A stretch of 64,000 bases of DNA from Negadavirga shengliensis (GCF_042652345.1 NZ_JBHSJJ010000011.1:1-64000), one strand, 5' to 3'; positions 18,304 through 27,320 are shown, numbered from the stretch's first letter. Numbers and translations: made by a program. The notes: generated by a model not told the origin, from the letters alone.

Positions 18304-18870
18304 TTATTTAGATCCCCCATGATAATCGATCCGTTCTCTGATGATGGTCCTGGCTTCTTTCCCGGCCCATTTTTCACACAGATAGAGGCCAAGGTCGATT
18401 GAAGCCGACACGGCCCCTGCGGTGATGGTGTTGTGGTCATCCACCACCCGGTCTGTGAGGACTTCCTTGCAGTAGGGTCTTAACGCTTCATATTCCCGGT
18501 AATTTGTCGTTGCCTTTTTATCCCGGAGAAAACCCGCGGCGCCCAAAATAAGGCTTCCTGTACAGATGGAGATTTTATATTCGGCGTTTTTTGCAGTCCG
18601 GATCCAGTCGAGGAATCCTTTATGGTTTTGCAGGGTTCTCGTGCCGCTTCCTCCGGGAACAATCACCGCGTCATAATGTTCCAATGAAGGCTTTAACTTG
18701 TGCGGCTTGACCTCCAGCCCGAAATCGTCGGATACGGACGGTGTAAAAGCGCAGAGGTCCCAGGTCAAGTTGGGCAAATAGTTTAAGGATTTTAGCCTGG
18801 CCACCGGGTCATAGACCCCTATCAAGTCGAGCCAGGTAATCCCTTCAAAGATGATGTAGGCGATTTTCAT
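18304..18870 (-). CDS. DJ-1/PfpI family protein (isocyanide-hydratase/ThiJ-like)
   Basis: A 188-residue protein of the DJ-1/PfpI superfamily. The nucleophile elbow is ISICTGSLILGAAG with Cys103, and the conserved Glu9 in IIFEG faces it, as in ThiJ/PfpI and isocyanide hydratases (which also have the WLD.. N-terminal segment). VIVPGGSGTR at 70-77 is the family Gly-Gly loop. It is cytosolic and could be a hydratase, glyoxalase or chaperone-like protein; the substrate is not predictable. The start at 18870 removes a non-homologous 12-residue extension. It stands alone among repeats. Confidence 0.88.
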   Translation of the reverse strand: MKIAYIIFEGITWLDLIGVYDPVARLKSLNYLPNLTWDLCAFTPSVSDDFGLEVKPHKLKPSLEHYDAVIVPGGSGTRTLQNHKGFLDWIRTAKNAEYKISICTGSLILGAAGFLRDKKATTNYREYEALRPYCKEVLTDRVVDDHNTITAGAVSASIDLGLYLCEKWAGKEARTIIRERIDYHGGSK

Positions 18871-19270
18871 AGGAGCGGGGAAAATAATTCGTTGACCATG
18901 TGGCAAATTATTTAAAATTTCAGGAAAGAAAAAACATGGAAAATGGCACGAGGGATCAAGCCAACTGTATGCTTAAGGGCGGCTATGGGAACGGCACCTC
19001 CCCCATTGGAGGACAGGAGCCGGCTGCGGCCTTTTTACTTGCGAGTGGGTCTCTTTTCTGATGGTAGAAAATGCACCAATCGGGATGATGGTGTAAACAC
19101 CTTATTGGTAGGAGTTTATCCCGGACACCGGTAAAGCAGTCTTTTGCTGTACGCGATCGTCAAGGGGTCACTTTGTCGCGGTCAACGTTTCCTTCAATTA
19201 CACCGCTAGGTTTCCGCTCCCCGCGATGACCGGGATACCCGCTTATACAGCACTCCTTAAAAACAAATAA
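18871..19270. repeat. Gene-free stretch with degenerate dispersed repeat fragments
   Basis: No gene is visible. From about 19080 the sequence carries the recurrent blocks TTGGTAGGAGTTTATCCC, AGCAGTC, CAAGGGGTCAC and CAATTACACCG followed by GTTTCCGCTC. These also occur near 19970, 20040, 52010 and 52560. They resemble decayed copies of one interspersed sequence. Confidence 0.45.
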
Positions 19271-19271
19271 A

Positions 19272-19632
19272 TTGTATATTTCATAGCAGGTTGTAATGGA
19301 GCAGGAAAGACTACCGCCTCCTACACTATCCTACCTGAAATACTTGACTGTAAAGAGTTTGTGAACGCGGATGAAATAGCCAGAGGACTTTCACCGTTTC
19401 AGCCAGAAAAGGCCGGGATTGAAGCTGGAAGAATGATGTTGAAAAGGATAAAAAAATTGTTGGAATCAGGTGAAAATTTTGCATTTGAAACAACACTGTC
19501 AACGAGAAGCTATGTTAAATTTATTGAAAGAGCCAAGCAATTGAATTATCAGGGTAATATGCCTCTTTTTTTGGCTTGAATCAGAAGAATTGGCTATTTC
19601 AAAATGGAACGAATTAAAAACGGAATATTATG
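19272..19632 (+). pseudogene. Decayed zeta-toxin-like / AAA ATPase gene
   Basis: Translation from about 19272 gives a start-less YFIAGCNGAGKTTAS, a Walker A motif, then the NADEIA and FAFETTLSTRSY blocks of the zeta-toxin-like kinases common as toxin-like ATPases in Bacteroidota. No normal start codon precedes the P-loop, since a TAA stop lies directly upstream in frame. After FIERAKQL the frame is lost; the expected FFWLESEELAI continues in another frame near 19560-19600 and stops. The C-terminal half of a normal (about 200-residue) gene is missing. The gene is therefore truncated at both ends. Confidence 0.7.
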
Positions 19633-19821
19633 GGCACTAAAGAGCAATTGAAAGAAGAGCGTGACAAAATTGTCAAGGGACTTGAAGAGGCTTATAGGCG
19701 GCTTATCGAATTCAAAAAACAAAAGAAGAGTCCGATGATTGTACTTAGGGAAGGGAAAATTGTAGCGGTAGACCCAAACGAAATACATCCTACCACTATT
19801 TACAAGCGTAAGGCAGGCTGA
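19630..19821 (+). CDS. Small antitoxin-like partner of zeta-type ATPase
   Basis: A 63-residue charged protein with an amphipathic helix rich in Lys and Glu (KGLEEAYRRLIEFKKQKKSP) and a short beta tail (MIVLREGKIVAVDPNEI). Proteins of this look commonly accompany zeta-toxin-like ATPases in Bacteroidota, usually upstream of them; here it follows and slightly overlaps the decayed ATPase. It may be the surviving half of a broken toxin-antitoxin module. No function beyond this context can be claimed. Confidence 0.55.
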   Translation: MGTKEQLKEERDKIVKGLEEAYRRLIEFKKQKKSPMIVLREGKIVAVDPNEIHPTTIYKRKAG

Positions 19822-20616
19822 CCAGCTAAAATGAAGTTTTTTGCTTCTATCGGATTTTGTGGTAATCGGAGAGAGAAATGCTCCAACGGAGGAAAGTTTA
19901 ATATTTTCAAACAAGGAATGGCGGTGTTAAATTACCCTAGAAACTGGTTTAGAAGGGCTTTCTGAAAATACGTTATTGGTAGGAGTTTATCCCCGCGAAC
20001 CGGGAAAGCAGTCTCTTTTTTGACGTGACTGTCAAGGGATCGCTTCGCCGCGGGCAACATCTCCGTCAATTATACCGACAGGTTTCCGCTCCTCGCGATG
20101 ACGAAAAAGTTCGTCATCGCGAGGAGGTGCAGCCTCTCCCGGCCAACCGGGAACGAAGCAGTCTCTCCTTGTACGTGCCTCCAAGGGATTGGGGGCTTGG
20201 ATCCTACTTTTTGTATTTGTTACTTTTTTGCTACAGGTCAAAAAAGTAACCGACCTGTCCCGCCGTTACGCCGCAGCGCACAAGTGTGCATCTTTCAAGC
20301 TAAAATTCAAGGCTTCCCGCACACAGAGAAACTCGTCGGTTTTTTGGAAGGGATCACAATCATATTTGCCGGGCCTGCTGCCAAAAAACCTCCCCCAATA
20401 GCAACCGGAACCGGTTTTTCAATCCGTGGAACGATCAACTTATTGGCCTGTATCCACCATTATAGCTCACGTACCGCATGCGCATCATTGCCTGTGATCT
20501 GCCGGTTTGTTAACTTGTATTTCAAATAACGGTTTGTGCATGGGACAGCGGCTCGCCAATTTAGGACAACGCTGCATATACAAACCGCCGGTGGCATTTT
20601 ACCAAACGAAACGATA
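19822..20616. repeat. Gene-free stretch: interspersed fragments, repeat B copy 2, attC-like scar
   Basis: From about 19970 to 20190 there are two head-to-head fragments of an interspersed sequence (CTCGCGATGACG meeting its inverse, near 20090-20125). Repeat B follows, with its hairpin at 20219-20250 and body to about 20395. At about 20570-20600 the sequence GGACAACGCTGCATATAC runs into AAACCGCCGGTGGC. The first part resembles the left half of the attC sites found 10 kb downstream (ACAACACTGCATATAG). Open frames across this stretch are formed by the repeats and are not genes. Confidence 0.5.
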
Positions 20617-21432
20617 ATGCAAAGACTTCAAATCGTGAAAGGGTTTTTAATCCTAACAATGTTAACTATGAATATAAGCGCCTTTTCGCAAAACCCCAAG
20701 CGTACAGAAACGGTAGAATTAAACGGTTTACAAACTTACTTTGAAGTTTATGGCAATGGCACTAAACCGTTATTTCTTTTACACGGGTTTACTCAATCAT
20801 CAAAATCATGGATTCCTTTTATTCCTGGTTACAGTAAGGAATTTGAAATCTATCTGGTTGATTTAATGGGCCATGGTAAGTCAAGTCCCTTCACCGGAAC
20901 AGTTTCCATAAAGTCAGCGGCACAAAACCTAAAACACCTGATTGAATATTTGGAACTTGATAACATACAAGCGATTGGCCATAGTTATGGTGGAGAAGTC
21001 CTTTTTCAACTTGCATTGATTAATCCGGAAATGATTGAGTCAATGGTCATTAACGGTTCGTGTGGAAGCTGGAATGCTCAGGATTTCCCGGAATTCGTTA
21101 AATATCTATCCTATTCAAATATTGAGAATCTAACCTGGATGCATGAACAGCAAGTAAATGAAGAGCGGATAAGAAATATTCTTGACCAAGTTCCAAACTA
21201 CTCTGTTGAAGTAAATGAAGCGGAATTGAAAAGTATCAAAACCCGAACACTAATTGTGGTAGGCGACAATGATGATGCCACACCACTGGAGTGTGTTGTA
21301 AAGGCAAAATTGAATATGCCCAACGCTTTTTTGTGGATTGTGCCAAACACCGGACATCGGTCTCATCAAGATAAAAATAAAGATTTGTTTATAAAGCTCT
21401 CAACAGACTTCCTAACGAGGAATGATTGGTAA
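20617..21432 (+). CDS. Alpha/beta hydrolase, exported
   Basis: A 271-residue alpha/beta hydrolase. A signal peptide (hydrophobic core about 8-20, ending near AFS-Q) suggests export to the periplasm. The oxyanion region LLHGFTQS, the nucleophile elbow GHSYGG (Ser123), Asp219 or Asp220 in VVGDNDD and His247 in NTGHRSH form the expected triad. The substrate is unknown. The ATG at 20617 was preferred over the longer frame because it begins the signal peptide. The gene is more AT-rich than the apiose operon and follows directly after an attC-like remnant, which hints at arrival as a cassette. Confidence 0.85.
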   Translation: MQRLQIVKGFLILTMLTMNISAFSQNPKRTETVELNGLQTYFEVYGNGTKPLFLLHGFTQSSKSWIPFIPGYSKEFEIYLVDLMGHGKSSPFTGTVSIKSAAQNLKHLIEYLELDNIQAIGHSYGGEVLFQLALINPEMIESMVINGSCGSWNAQDFPEFVKYLSYSNIENLTWMHEQQVNEERIRNILDQVPNYSVEVNEAELKSIKTRTLIVVGDNDDATPLECVVKAKLNMPNAFLWIVPNTGHRSHQDKNKDLFIKLSTDFLTRNDW

Positions 21433-21784
21433 GCTTTGACTTGAATAAGCAGTCTCAATAATAAAGAAACGCCACATAATGATTAGACGGCCGTGAGCCA
21501 TGACGCTCTTACTCCCATCCCGATTTCCAAGGATTAAACGAAGAACATTTGCCGAAACACAATTTCGGAAGGCGGGGCTTTAGTCCAATTAAATGCTCCG
21601 GCGTTCTCCTGACGAAGCAGTCTCTTCTTGTACGCCCATCCCGGGTAGAGGCAGGTCCGTCCATCCTACCGAAACCGGTCCCCCCTCCTTTAGAGCCCTT
21701 TCCGATTTCAATACCGGCAAGGGGAAACCGGGGGGAGGTAAAACAGTCTCTTCTTTGACACGATGGGGTAACCATCGATGATGT
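21433..21784. repeat. Gene-free stretch with interspersed repeat fragments
   Basis: No gene is visible. The segment contains AGCAGTCTCTTCTTGTACGC and AACAGTCTCTTCTTTGACAC blocks of the interspersed family seen at 19-20 kb and 52 kb. It ends at the stop of the minus-strand lipoprotein gene. Confidence 0.4.
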
Positions 21785-22153
21785 CTAACTGGAGGCGGGT
21801 GGATTACAGGCAAAATCTTCACCTTCCCAAATTATCACTTCGTCTTTGAGTTTGCTGGGGTCTATGGAACCGAGATGTCCGATTTCTTCCCCTGAACAGT
21901 CCACCACAGGGGTAACCGTGGCACAGAATGGACAGCAGTTTTTAAACACAAAGACCGTTTTTGACCTGTATCTGGCCATGGAAACATAAAAATAGGAAGA
22001 AAGCGTGGATTCCTCCATCTCCCTAATCCGTTCTGCCAGCCAGTCAAGATTATTGAGTGGGTCCTCCACGGAACAGGCATAATTCGGGTCGATTTCCTCA
22101 TGACATGAAGTGAAAAGGAGGAAGAAGGCGGGTAATAGGAAAAGACATCTCAT
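21785..22153 (-). CDS. Small Cys-rich lipoprotein, paralogue 1
   Basis: A 122-residue lipoprotein of unknown function: signal peptide with lipobox FTSC followed by HEEIDPNYACS, then a region with FKNCCPFCATVTPVVDCSGEE that holds four cysteines in a CCxxC plus C pattern and could bind metal or form disulfides. A close paralogue of the same length lies at 40232-40600 and matches in sequence for most of its length, including the upstream non-coding segment (ACGGATAAA, TTTGTCCCA). The ATG at 22153 was chosen because it starts the signal peptide and gives equal lengths for both copies. Confidence 0.8.
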   Translation of the reverse strand: MRCLFLLPAFFLLFTSCHEEIDPNYACSVEDPLNNLDWLAERIREMEESTLSSYFYVSMARYRSKTVFVFKNCCPFCATVTPVVDCSGEEIGHLGSIDPSKLKDEVIIWEGEDFACNPPASS

Positions 22154-22257
22154 GATATTCCGGTAATTTTTACCCAGACGGATAAATCTGATCATTTGTC
22201 CCAGTTGAACTACTTGTTGTTTTTCAGCCCACCATCCACCGTCGGATATAACCAAAG

Positions 22258-22464
22258 ATGCGGCAAAGTTCTGAGATTGTCATTTCAGATACCGGCTGTA
22301 TTGTCATTCTTGAAAAAATAAAATCCACTGATTCCAGATTTGACAAAGAGTCACTTGAAAAAAGTTTTGGAACAAAGTGGGGAACGGGAATAAGAAGGCC
22401 GGCACTTAACCTCACTTTGGATACAGGGGGCTGTTTCGGTAAAGATTTTATTTTGTACTTTTAA
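22258..22464 (+). pseudogene. Possible PIN-domain (DUF3368-like) N-terminal fragment
   Basis: The first 20 or so residues (EIVISDTGCIVILEKI) resemble the start of PIN-domain toxin-like proteins, where the Asp after IS is a metal ligand. The remaining residues do not continue the fold, and the frame ends after 68 codons, far short of the 150 or so of such proteins. If real, it is a truncated remnant. Low confidence. Confidence 0.3.
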
Positions 22465-22539
22465 CCCTATTCGGTCCGGCAAGGAGAGGAATTGCTCTGA
22501 AACCCGCCGGGCCGCAAAGCCCCAAACCGTTGAACAATT

Positions 22540-22980
22540 ATGGACATATTCCTGAAAGAAGCAATCAATGAAGCTCAAAAAGGACTTCAAGAAGGTGGCA
22601 TACCAATAGGATCGGTTTTGGTCCACCATGGACGGATAATCGGCAAAGGACACAACAAGCGGGTTCAACAATCCAGCGTGGTGCTGCACGGAGAAATGGA
22701 TGCTTTGGAAAATGCAGGCAGACAGCCCGCCTCTGTTTATAGAGAGTCGGTTATATACACCACCTTGTCACCCTGTCCCATGTGTTCGGGAGCAATCCTT
22801 CTTTATGGCATACCCAGGGTGGTGATTGGAGAAAACCATACGTTCAAGGGTTCGGAGAAATTGTTGCAGCAAAACGGCGTTGAAGTAGTCGTGGTAAACA
22901 GTTCGGAATGCATTGAAATGATGCGGGACTTTATAAAGGATAACCCCCGGTTATGGCATGAAGATATCGGTCAGCCTTGA
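22540..22980 (+). CDS. Nucleoside/cytosine deaminase family protein
   Basis: A 146-residue zinc-dependent deaminase of the CDA fold. The catalytic motif HGEMDAL has the zinc ligand His50 and the proton-shuttle Glu52. SPCPMCSGAI supplies Cys79 and Cys82. The HGE spacing, the short length and the C-terminal PRLWHEDIG segment resemble the fungal cytosine deaminase type rather than tRNA adenosine deaminase (TadA). Expected reaction: hydrolytic deamination of cytosine or a related base to uracil. It is flanked by repeats on both sides and probably stands alone. Confidence 0.88.
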   Translation: MDIFLKEAINEAQKGLQEGGIPIGSVLVHHGRIIGKGHNKRVQQSSVVLHGEMDALENAGRQPASVYRESVIYTTLSPCPMCSGAILLYGIPRVVIGENHTFKGSEKLLQQNGVEVVVVNSSECIEMMRDFIKDNPRLWHEDIGQP

Positions 22981-24031
22981 GCCCAATCCACTTGGATTTC
23001 ACAGAAAACCGGCTAATTATCAGGAGATCACAACCGGATTTGCTTTGCCTGCTGCACAACACCCTCTCCCGATAGCTCGGGATGCCTGTGTCCTTGCCCA
23101 CGCTTCTTAAATTTCTTAACGCCGGAAATCTGCAAGGTGGAAATGGCGTTGTTCCAGATGGGGAAAAGCGTGTTCCACTGCGGGGAGGCGATCCCGGGCA
23201 AATCGGGAAAGCAGTCCCTTCTTATACGCGACCATCAAGGGGTTGCCTGTTTGGTTCCCCCCTATAGCATTTGTTACTTTTTTGCTGCAGGTCAAAAAAG
23301 TAACCAAAAAACCCCGCCGCTGTGCATCTTTCCGGCTAAAATTTAAGGCTGCCCGCACACAGGCAAACTCGTCGGTTTTTTGGAAAGGATCACAACCATA
23401 TTTGTCGTGCTTGCTGCCAAAAAACCTCCTCAGACAATGCCTGTGCCCTTGCCCACGCTTCTTAAATTTCTTGACGCCGGAAATCTGCAAGGCGGAAATG
23501 GCGTTTGTTTTAGCCGGAGAAACCCATCGACCGTCACTGTGAGGTAGCGATCCCAGGCCAACTGGGAAAGCGGTCTTTTTCTGTCCGTGATCGTCAAGTG
23601 GTAGTTTAGGAATGTCTGTGGCATAAGGGCAGGTATTTGTTTTTTATTACCCTCCTCCTCTTCTGTTCTTTTTGTCCCCGATACGCTGCGCTGGTCGGGG
23701 ACACAAAAAGAACGAAAAAAGTCAACGCAAAAATAAGCTTCTCCCCGCAAGGCCTGCGCCCCCTCGCTCCCAACAGCTGTACGGGATGCCGGCCCGCCCG
23801 CTGGAATCGATTGAGGGCAGATGTGTATAAAAAATTCCCCCTTCATCTGCCATCGAAAAAAACGGTGGCAGGGATATTTAGATAGGCCATACCGATAGGT
23901 CTTCCACCAGAGCACAGGATCCCGGTTTTTGTTTCAAGTCTTATCATTTTTGTTTTCTAATGAATCTCGTGCTAAATCTCAAACTTTCAAAGGCCTTGTC
24001 GCATATACGAACTAAATCTGTTGTTCTATCA
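22981..24031. repeat. Gene-free stretch with repeat B copy 3 and a composite repeat
   Basis: A 3' fragment of repeat B lies at about 23055-23150. A nearly full copy follows, with hairpin at 23273-23304 and body to about 23510. From about 23600 to 23815 comes a second repeat that recurs at about 51770-51960: AATGTCTGTGGCATAAGGGC, then an AATAAGCTTCTCCCCGCAAGG block. A large hairpin with GTCCCCGA and TCGGGGAC-type arms lies near 23670-23705. A third repeat (TATAAAAAATTNCCCCTTCATC to ATAGG) occupies about 23820-23905 and recurs near 25.5 and 28.0 kb. Long open frames here follow the repeats and are not genes. Confidence 0.6.
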
Positions 24032-24457
24032 TTATTTATTAAAATCCGGGTATGGGAATCCTTTTCCGGTTTCGCAAAGAAACTTAAGGCTTCTGAAAAA
24101 AAGCGCCCAGTCGTAACTGCAGGAGGCAAACTCAGGTGTATATTCTTTCCATCCGTCATGATGGAAAAATAAAACCGTGCCTTTATCATTCGGTTGCAAC
24201 TCAAAATCAAGTGTGGTCCCAACCCAATCAGCATAGCCTTTTAAGCAACGCCATTTCACGTTGCTATATGGTTTCAATTCTTCAATTTTCATCTCTTTGA
24301 AATAATTGTCGAATGTAAATCTTGCAATGCTGCCTGTTTCAGGTTTTGCAATGGTATCCGGTGTCCACCACCCGGCCAAACCTTCCTGCGTAGTCAATGC
24401 TTCATATACTTTTTCTGCCGGTGCCTGTATCAGCAGTCTGTGATAAATACTTTTCAT
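24032..24457 (-). CDS. SRPBCC (START/Bet v1-like, AHSA1) domain protein
   Basis: A 141-residue single-domain protein of the SRPBCC fold. The N-terminal IYHRLLIQAPAEKVYEALT strand-helix and GLAGWWTP are typical of the AHSA1-like subgroup; HDGWKEYTPEFASCSYDW occurs near the C-terminal helix. Such proteins bind hydrophobic ligands, and no enzymatic role can be assigned. It is about 60 bp downstream of the RibD-C/DHFR-like gene on the same strand, so the two may be co-transcribed. Confidence 0.85.
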   Translation of the reverse strand: MKSIYHRLLIQAPAEKVYEALTTQEGLAGWWTPDTIAKPETGSIARFTFDNYFKEMKIEELKPYSNVKWRCLKGYADWVGTTLDFELQPNDKGTVLFFHHDGWKEYTPEFASCSYDWALFFRSLKFLCETGKGFPYPDFNK

Positions 24458-24518
24458 AGTTGTTTTTTTTGAAATGACAATGAATGCAAATGAGGATTGC
24501 TCATCATGTCATAGGATC

Positions 24519-25109
24519 CTAAGAATTGATAGTGGCCTTTATATCATAAATTAACATGACGCGCCCTTCTGAAAGCTGATGTGTTTCCCGCAGATCAAGC
24601 AGCTGACGACGTTTCGTTGTTCCAAAGAGCGCCCTTCCATCACCAGCGATGAGTGGATAGACAATAAGACGGAGCTCATCGACCAATCCCGCATCAATTA
24701 AGCTTGCAACAGTACGGGCGCCTCCAATGAGATAGATGTCCCGGCCGCCCTGCTTCTTCAGCTCAGCAACATCTTCAATTCCCCGAAAAAAATTCGTCAT
24801 TGGCCAGAGCGCTGAACTGACGGTGCTCGATAAAACATAATGTGGCGTATGCTCAGCAAAGCGTGCCCATTTGACCTCGCCCGGCGTGGGCTTTTTGTCC
24901 GTTTCGGCAAGAATCTTTTCGGGTTCCTGTTGTATCCTGGTCCAATATTGTTCGTAGTCTGGATACAAGCCGCCAATCACGCACGCATCAATCTGCTCCG
25001 TCAGGCCGTAGTCATCGGACCAACCGTTAACCCAATCCGCGTCACTGCCGTCAGGACCGGAAATTTTTCCATCCAACGATATCTTCATTGCAGAAATTAA
25101 TTTACGCAT
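24519..25109 (-). CDS. Dihydrofolate reductase family / RibD C-terminal domain protein, copy 1
   Basis: A 196-residue protein of the RibD-C/DHFR-like fold, with LISAMKISLDGKISGPDG at the N-terminus, CVIGG, and the nucleotide-binding loop GRDIYLIGGARTVASLIDAGLVDELRL. These proteins bind NADPH and reduce pterin-like or pyrimidine substrates; most accessory-genome members have no assigned reaction. The upstream region to about 25200 carries no gene. A second member of the same family lies at 25765-26331 but is not a close copy. Confidence 0.87.
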   Translation of the reverse strand: MRKLISAMKISLDGKISGPDGSDADWVNGWSDDYGLTEQIDACVIGGLYPDYEQYWTRIQQEPEKILAETDKKPTPGEVKWARFAEHTPHYVLSSTVSSALWPMTNFFRGIEDVAELKKQGGRDIYLIGGARTVASLIDAGLVDELRLIVYPLIAGDGRALFGTTKRRQLLDLRETHQLSEGRVMLIYDIKATINS

Positions 25110-25764
25110 TTCTATTTTTTAGTTTGATTATGTTTGTCAGTATTCTCAAAAACGATCTGAGGTAAACTCATTTGTATAATGATGAACCAAAGTTACTATC
25201 CAGATAATATTAAACAGGGGTGTAAACCAGACAATTTGACGGGCTATTTTGGACAGGGTGAATTGTTTAATGAAACATCTTACCATGTCTCTTCCTGAAG
25301 AACACACTGCTTTAACCCCTATTGTACGTGGTCTCCGGAAGGGAAGGTCCGGCCATCCGACGGAACCGGACCTCTCCCTCTTTTTAAGCCTGTTCCAATT
25401 GCGGCATCGGAAAGGGGGATCCGAGGGGGAGGTAAGAACGCGGTCGTCAAGAGATCTATTGGGGCAGATGTCTATAAAAAATTACCCCTTCATCTTATGG
25501 CGAAAAAATTGGGAGCAGGGGATTTTAGACGAGCGACACCAAATCTATAATGATGATTATTAATGGCTTATAAAGAAAAATACCGTGAACCGGGAATTTT
25601 TAAATTGAAAAATATTTTTTAGTTTTAACGGGTGGTTTTGGAGACAGAAAAGGGCAAAAGCGCCCGGAGAAACCAGACCATCATATGCGTTGCCCATCAT
25701 GCGTAGACAAGATACGTTTTCAAAAGCCAGCCATTGTATTAACTCAAACCTTAAAAAAAACAGC
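25110..25764. repeat. Gene-free stretch with repeat C copy
   Basis: Divergent promoter space for the two DHFR-like genes plus interspersed DNA. From about 25462 to 25640 it carries repeat C, including TAATGGCTTATAAAGAAAAA, CCGTGAAC and TTTTTTAGTTTTA blocks. These are shared with about 27990-28200 and partly with 23820-23905. No gene is evident. Confidence 0.45.
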
Positions 25765-26331
25765 GTGAGAAAACTAACTGCAGCCATCAATATGACACTT
25801 GACGGGTTTTGTGACCATACCGCAATTTCTCCCGATGAGGAATTACACCAACATTACGCCAACCTACTGCGTGATGCAGGCACCATTCTATACGGACGGG
25901 TAACCTATCAGCTTATGGAATTTTGGCGAACTTTGGTAGAAAACCCTTCGGGCGAAAAATCAATGGACGACTTTGCCATTGTAATGGATAATACACCTAA
26001 AATTGTTTTTTCCCATACGCTTAAAAATGTAGACTGGAAAAGTGCAGCATTGGCAAACCGGGACCTTGCAGAAGAAGTTTCAGCACTCAAACAGCATCAG
26101 GGTAAAGACATTCTGGTTGGCAGCCGGAGTTTAATCATACAGCTGATGAACCTTAATCTAATTGATGAATTCCAACTTTGTGTTCACCCGGTTGTAGCAG
26201 GTAGCGGTTTGTCATTATTTGATAGTATAAACGGCAGAACTGTTTTTAAACTCATAAAGACAAAAACGTTTAATAGTGGTGCGGTAACGCTTTACTATCA
26301 GCCGACAAATGAAAAAACAGCGAACCGCTGA
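25765..26331 (+). CDS. Dihydrofolate reductase family / RibD C-terminal domain protein, copy 2
   Basis: About 188 residues of the RibD-C/DHFR-like fold: RKLTAAINMTLDGF at the N-terminus, ILYGRVTYQLMEFW, and the loop KDILVGSRSLIIQLMNLNLIDEFQL followed by VHPVVAGSG. It probably binds NADPH; the substrate is unknown. The GTG at 25765 gives the family-typical N-terminus; an ATG at 25690 in the same frame would add 25 residues with no homology. The DUF1801 gene starts 14 bp downstream on the same strand, so the two probably form an operon. Confidence 0.83.
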   Translation: MRKLTAAINMTLDGFCDHTAISPDEELHQHYANLLRDAGTILYGRVTYQLMEFWRTLVENPSGEKSMDDFAIVMDNTPKIVFSHTLKNVDWKSAALANRDLAEEVSALKQHQGKDILVGSRSLIIQLMNLNLIDEFQLCVHPVVAGSGLSLFDSINGRTVFKLIKTKTFNSGAVTLYYQPTNEKTANR

Positions 26332-26345
26332 CAAAAACTTACCCT

Positions 26346-26780
26346 ATGAATGTGGAAGAACAAATCAAAACCTATATCAACAGCCAACCTGAACCAAAGC
26401 GTGCAGACATGGAAGCGCTGCACCGGCACGTACTTCAAGTATTGCCGAAATGTAAATTATGGTTCGTAGACGGCAAAGACGATAAAGGAAAAATTGTTTC
26501 CAATCCTCAGATAGGATATGGACTACGAACCATAAAATATGCTGATGGAAAAACCAAGGAGGTTTACCAAATTGGTATCAGTGCCAACACAACGGGGATT
26601 TCGGTTTATGTTATGGGCATTGAAGACAGGAAGTATTTACCCGAAACCTACGGGAAATCAATAGGCAAGGCAAGTGTAACGGGCTATTGCATTAAGTTCA
26701 AAGCGCTGAAAGATATTAACCTTGATATACTTGATGCGGCAATACGGGACGGGGCAGAGCAGACATCAACATTTACTTAA
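26346..26780 (+). CDS. DUF1801 domain protein
   Basis: A 144-residue protein of the DUF1801 (YdhG-like) fold, with an N-terminal helix (VEEQIKTYINSQPEPKRADMEALH) and a beta-rich body containing ISANTTGISVYVMG. Proteins of this family have no established biochemical role. It begins 14 bp after the DHFR-like gene. The 150 bp after its stop hold an inverted repeat (GATGCCAGCA and TGCTGGCTGTCATC), possibly a transcription end shared with the convergent HxlR gene. Confidence 0.8.
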   Translation: MNVEEQIKTYINSQPEPKRADMEALHRHVLQVLPKCKLWFVDGKDDKGKIVSNPQIGYGLRTIKYADGKTKEVYQIGISANTTGISVYVMGIEDRKYLPETYGKSIGKASVTGYCIKFKALKDINLDILDAAIRDGAEQTSTFT

Positions 26781-26928
26781 ACTATTAAGAAAACGTTTCA
26801 CAACTACAAGTGATGCCAGCAAACGGGAGGCTATAACATTTTTTAATATTTCTCCCCACACCGTGTGTAGCATAAAATGCTGGCTGTCATCGTAGAAAGT
26901 TTTCACATCCCGCATAGGTCAGCACAAT

Positions 26929-27255
26929 TCAGCGTTTCTTCAATACGTTTTCTTTGCCCCAAATTGACATTTCCTTAAACACCGGGGCAAGGCTTTTTCC
27001 CAATTCGGTAAGAGAATACTCTACACGGGGCGGGATCTCCTTGTACTGCTTTCGGCTAATCAGTCCATCCCTTTCCAATTCTCTTAATTGTTGCGTCAAT
27101 ACTTTTCTCGAGATGGTGGGTATCCTCACTGAAATCTCACCGAACCGCTTCTTGCCGGAAGACAGGTAAAACAAAATAATCGTTTTCCATCTACCGCCAA
27201 TCAGCTCCAGGGTTGCTGCTATCGGACAGTCAACTTCTGTATTAAAATTCGCCAT
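26929..27255 (-). CDS. HxlR family transcriptional regulator
   Basis: A 108-residue winged-helix protein of the HxlR family: DCPIAATLELIGGRWKTIIL with the conserved early Cys, then RFGEI, SRKVLTQQLRELERDGLI and RVEYSLTELGKSL. HxlR proteins often sense reactive electrophiles or oxidants through that cysteine. The gene is divergent from 27394-27768, with about 140 bp of intergenic DNA carrying two dyads (27288-27303, 27306-27320), a classic arrangement for autoregulation plus control of the neighbour. Confidence 0.92.
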   Translation of the reverse strand: MANFNTEVDCPIAATLELIGGRWKTIILFYLSSGKKRFGEISVRIPTISRKVLTQQLRELERDGLISRKQYKEIPPRVEYSLTELGKSLAPVFKEMSIWGKENVLKKR

Positions 27256-27287
27256 ATCAGGTACTTTTTGGTTACCACTTTTTGCCT

Positions 27288-27320
27288 GTTACCAAAAGGT
27301 AACAAGTATCTTTTTGATAC
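27288..27320. promoter_or_regulatory. Adjacent operator-like dyads between hxlR-type gene and its divergent neighbour
   Basis: Two palindromes sit side by side: GTTACC-AAAA-GGTAAC at 27288-27303 and GTATC-TTTTT-GATAC at 27306-27320. A further imperfect one (GGTAC to GTTACC) lies near 27260-27276. They lie in the divergent intergenic region and are good candidates for binding by the HxlR regulator. Confidence 0.55.

Noticed and set aside
20098..20529. A 143-codon open frame between the antitoxin-like gene and the hydrolase.
   Set aside because: It lies wholly on dispersed repeats; frames of the same look (for example FLLQVKKVT) appear wherever repeat B occurs.
23243..23915. Several 80-160 codon frames around repeat B copy 3 and the composite repeat.
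   Set aside because: They follow repeat sequence that is present elsewhere in different reading contexts, and no start, domain or neighbour supports them.
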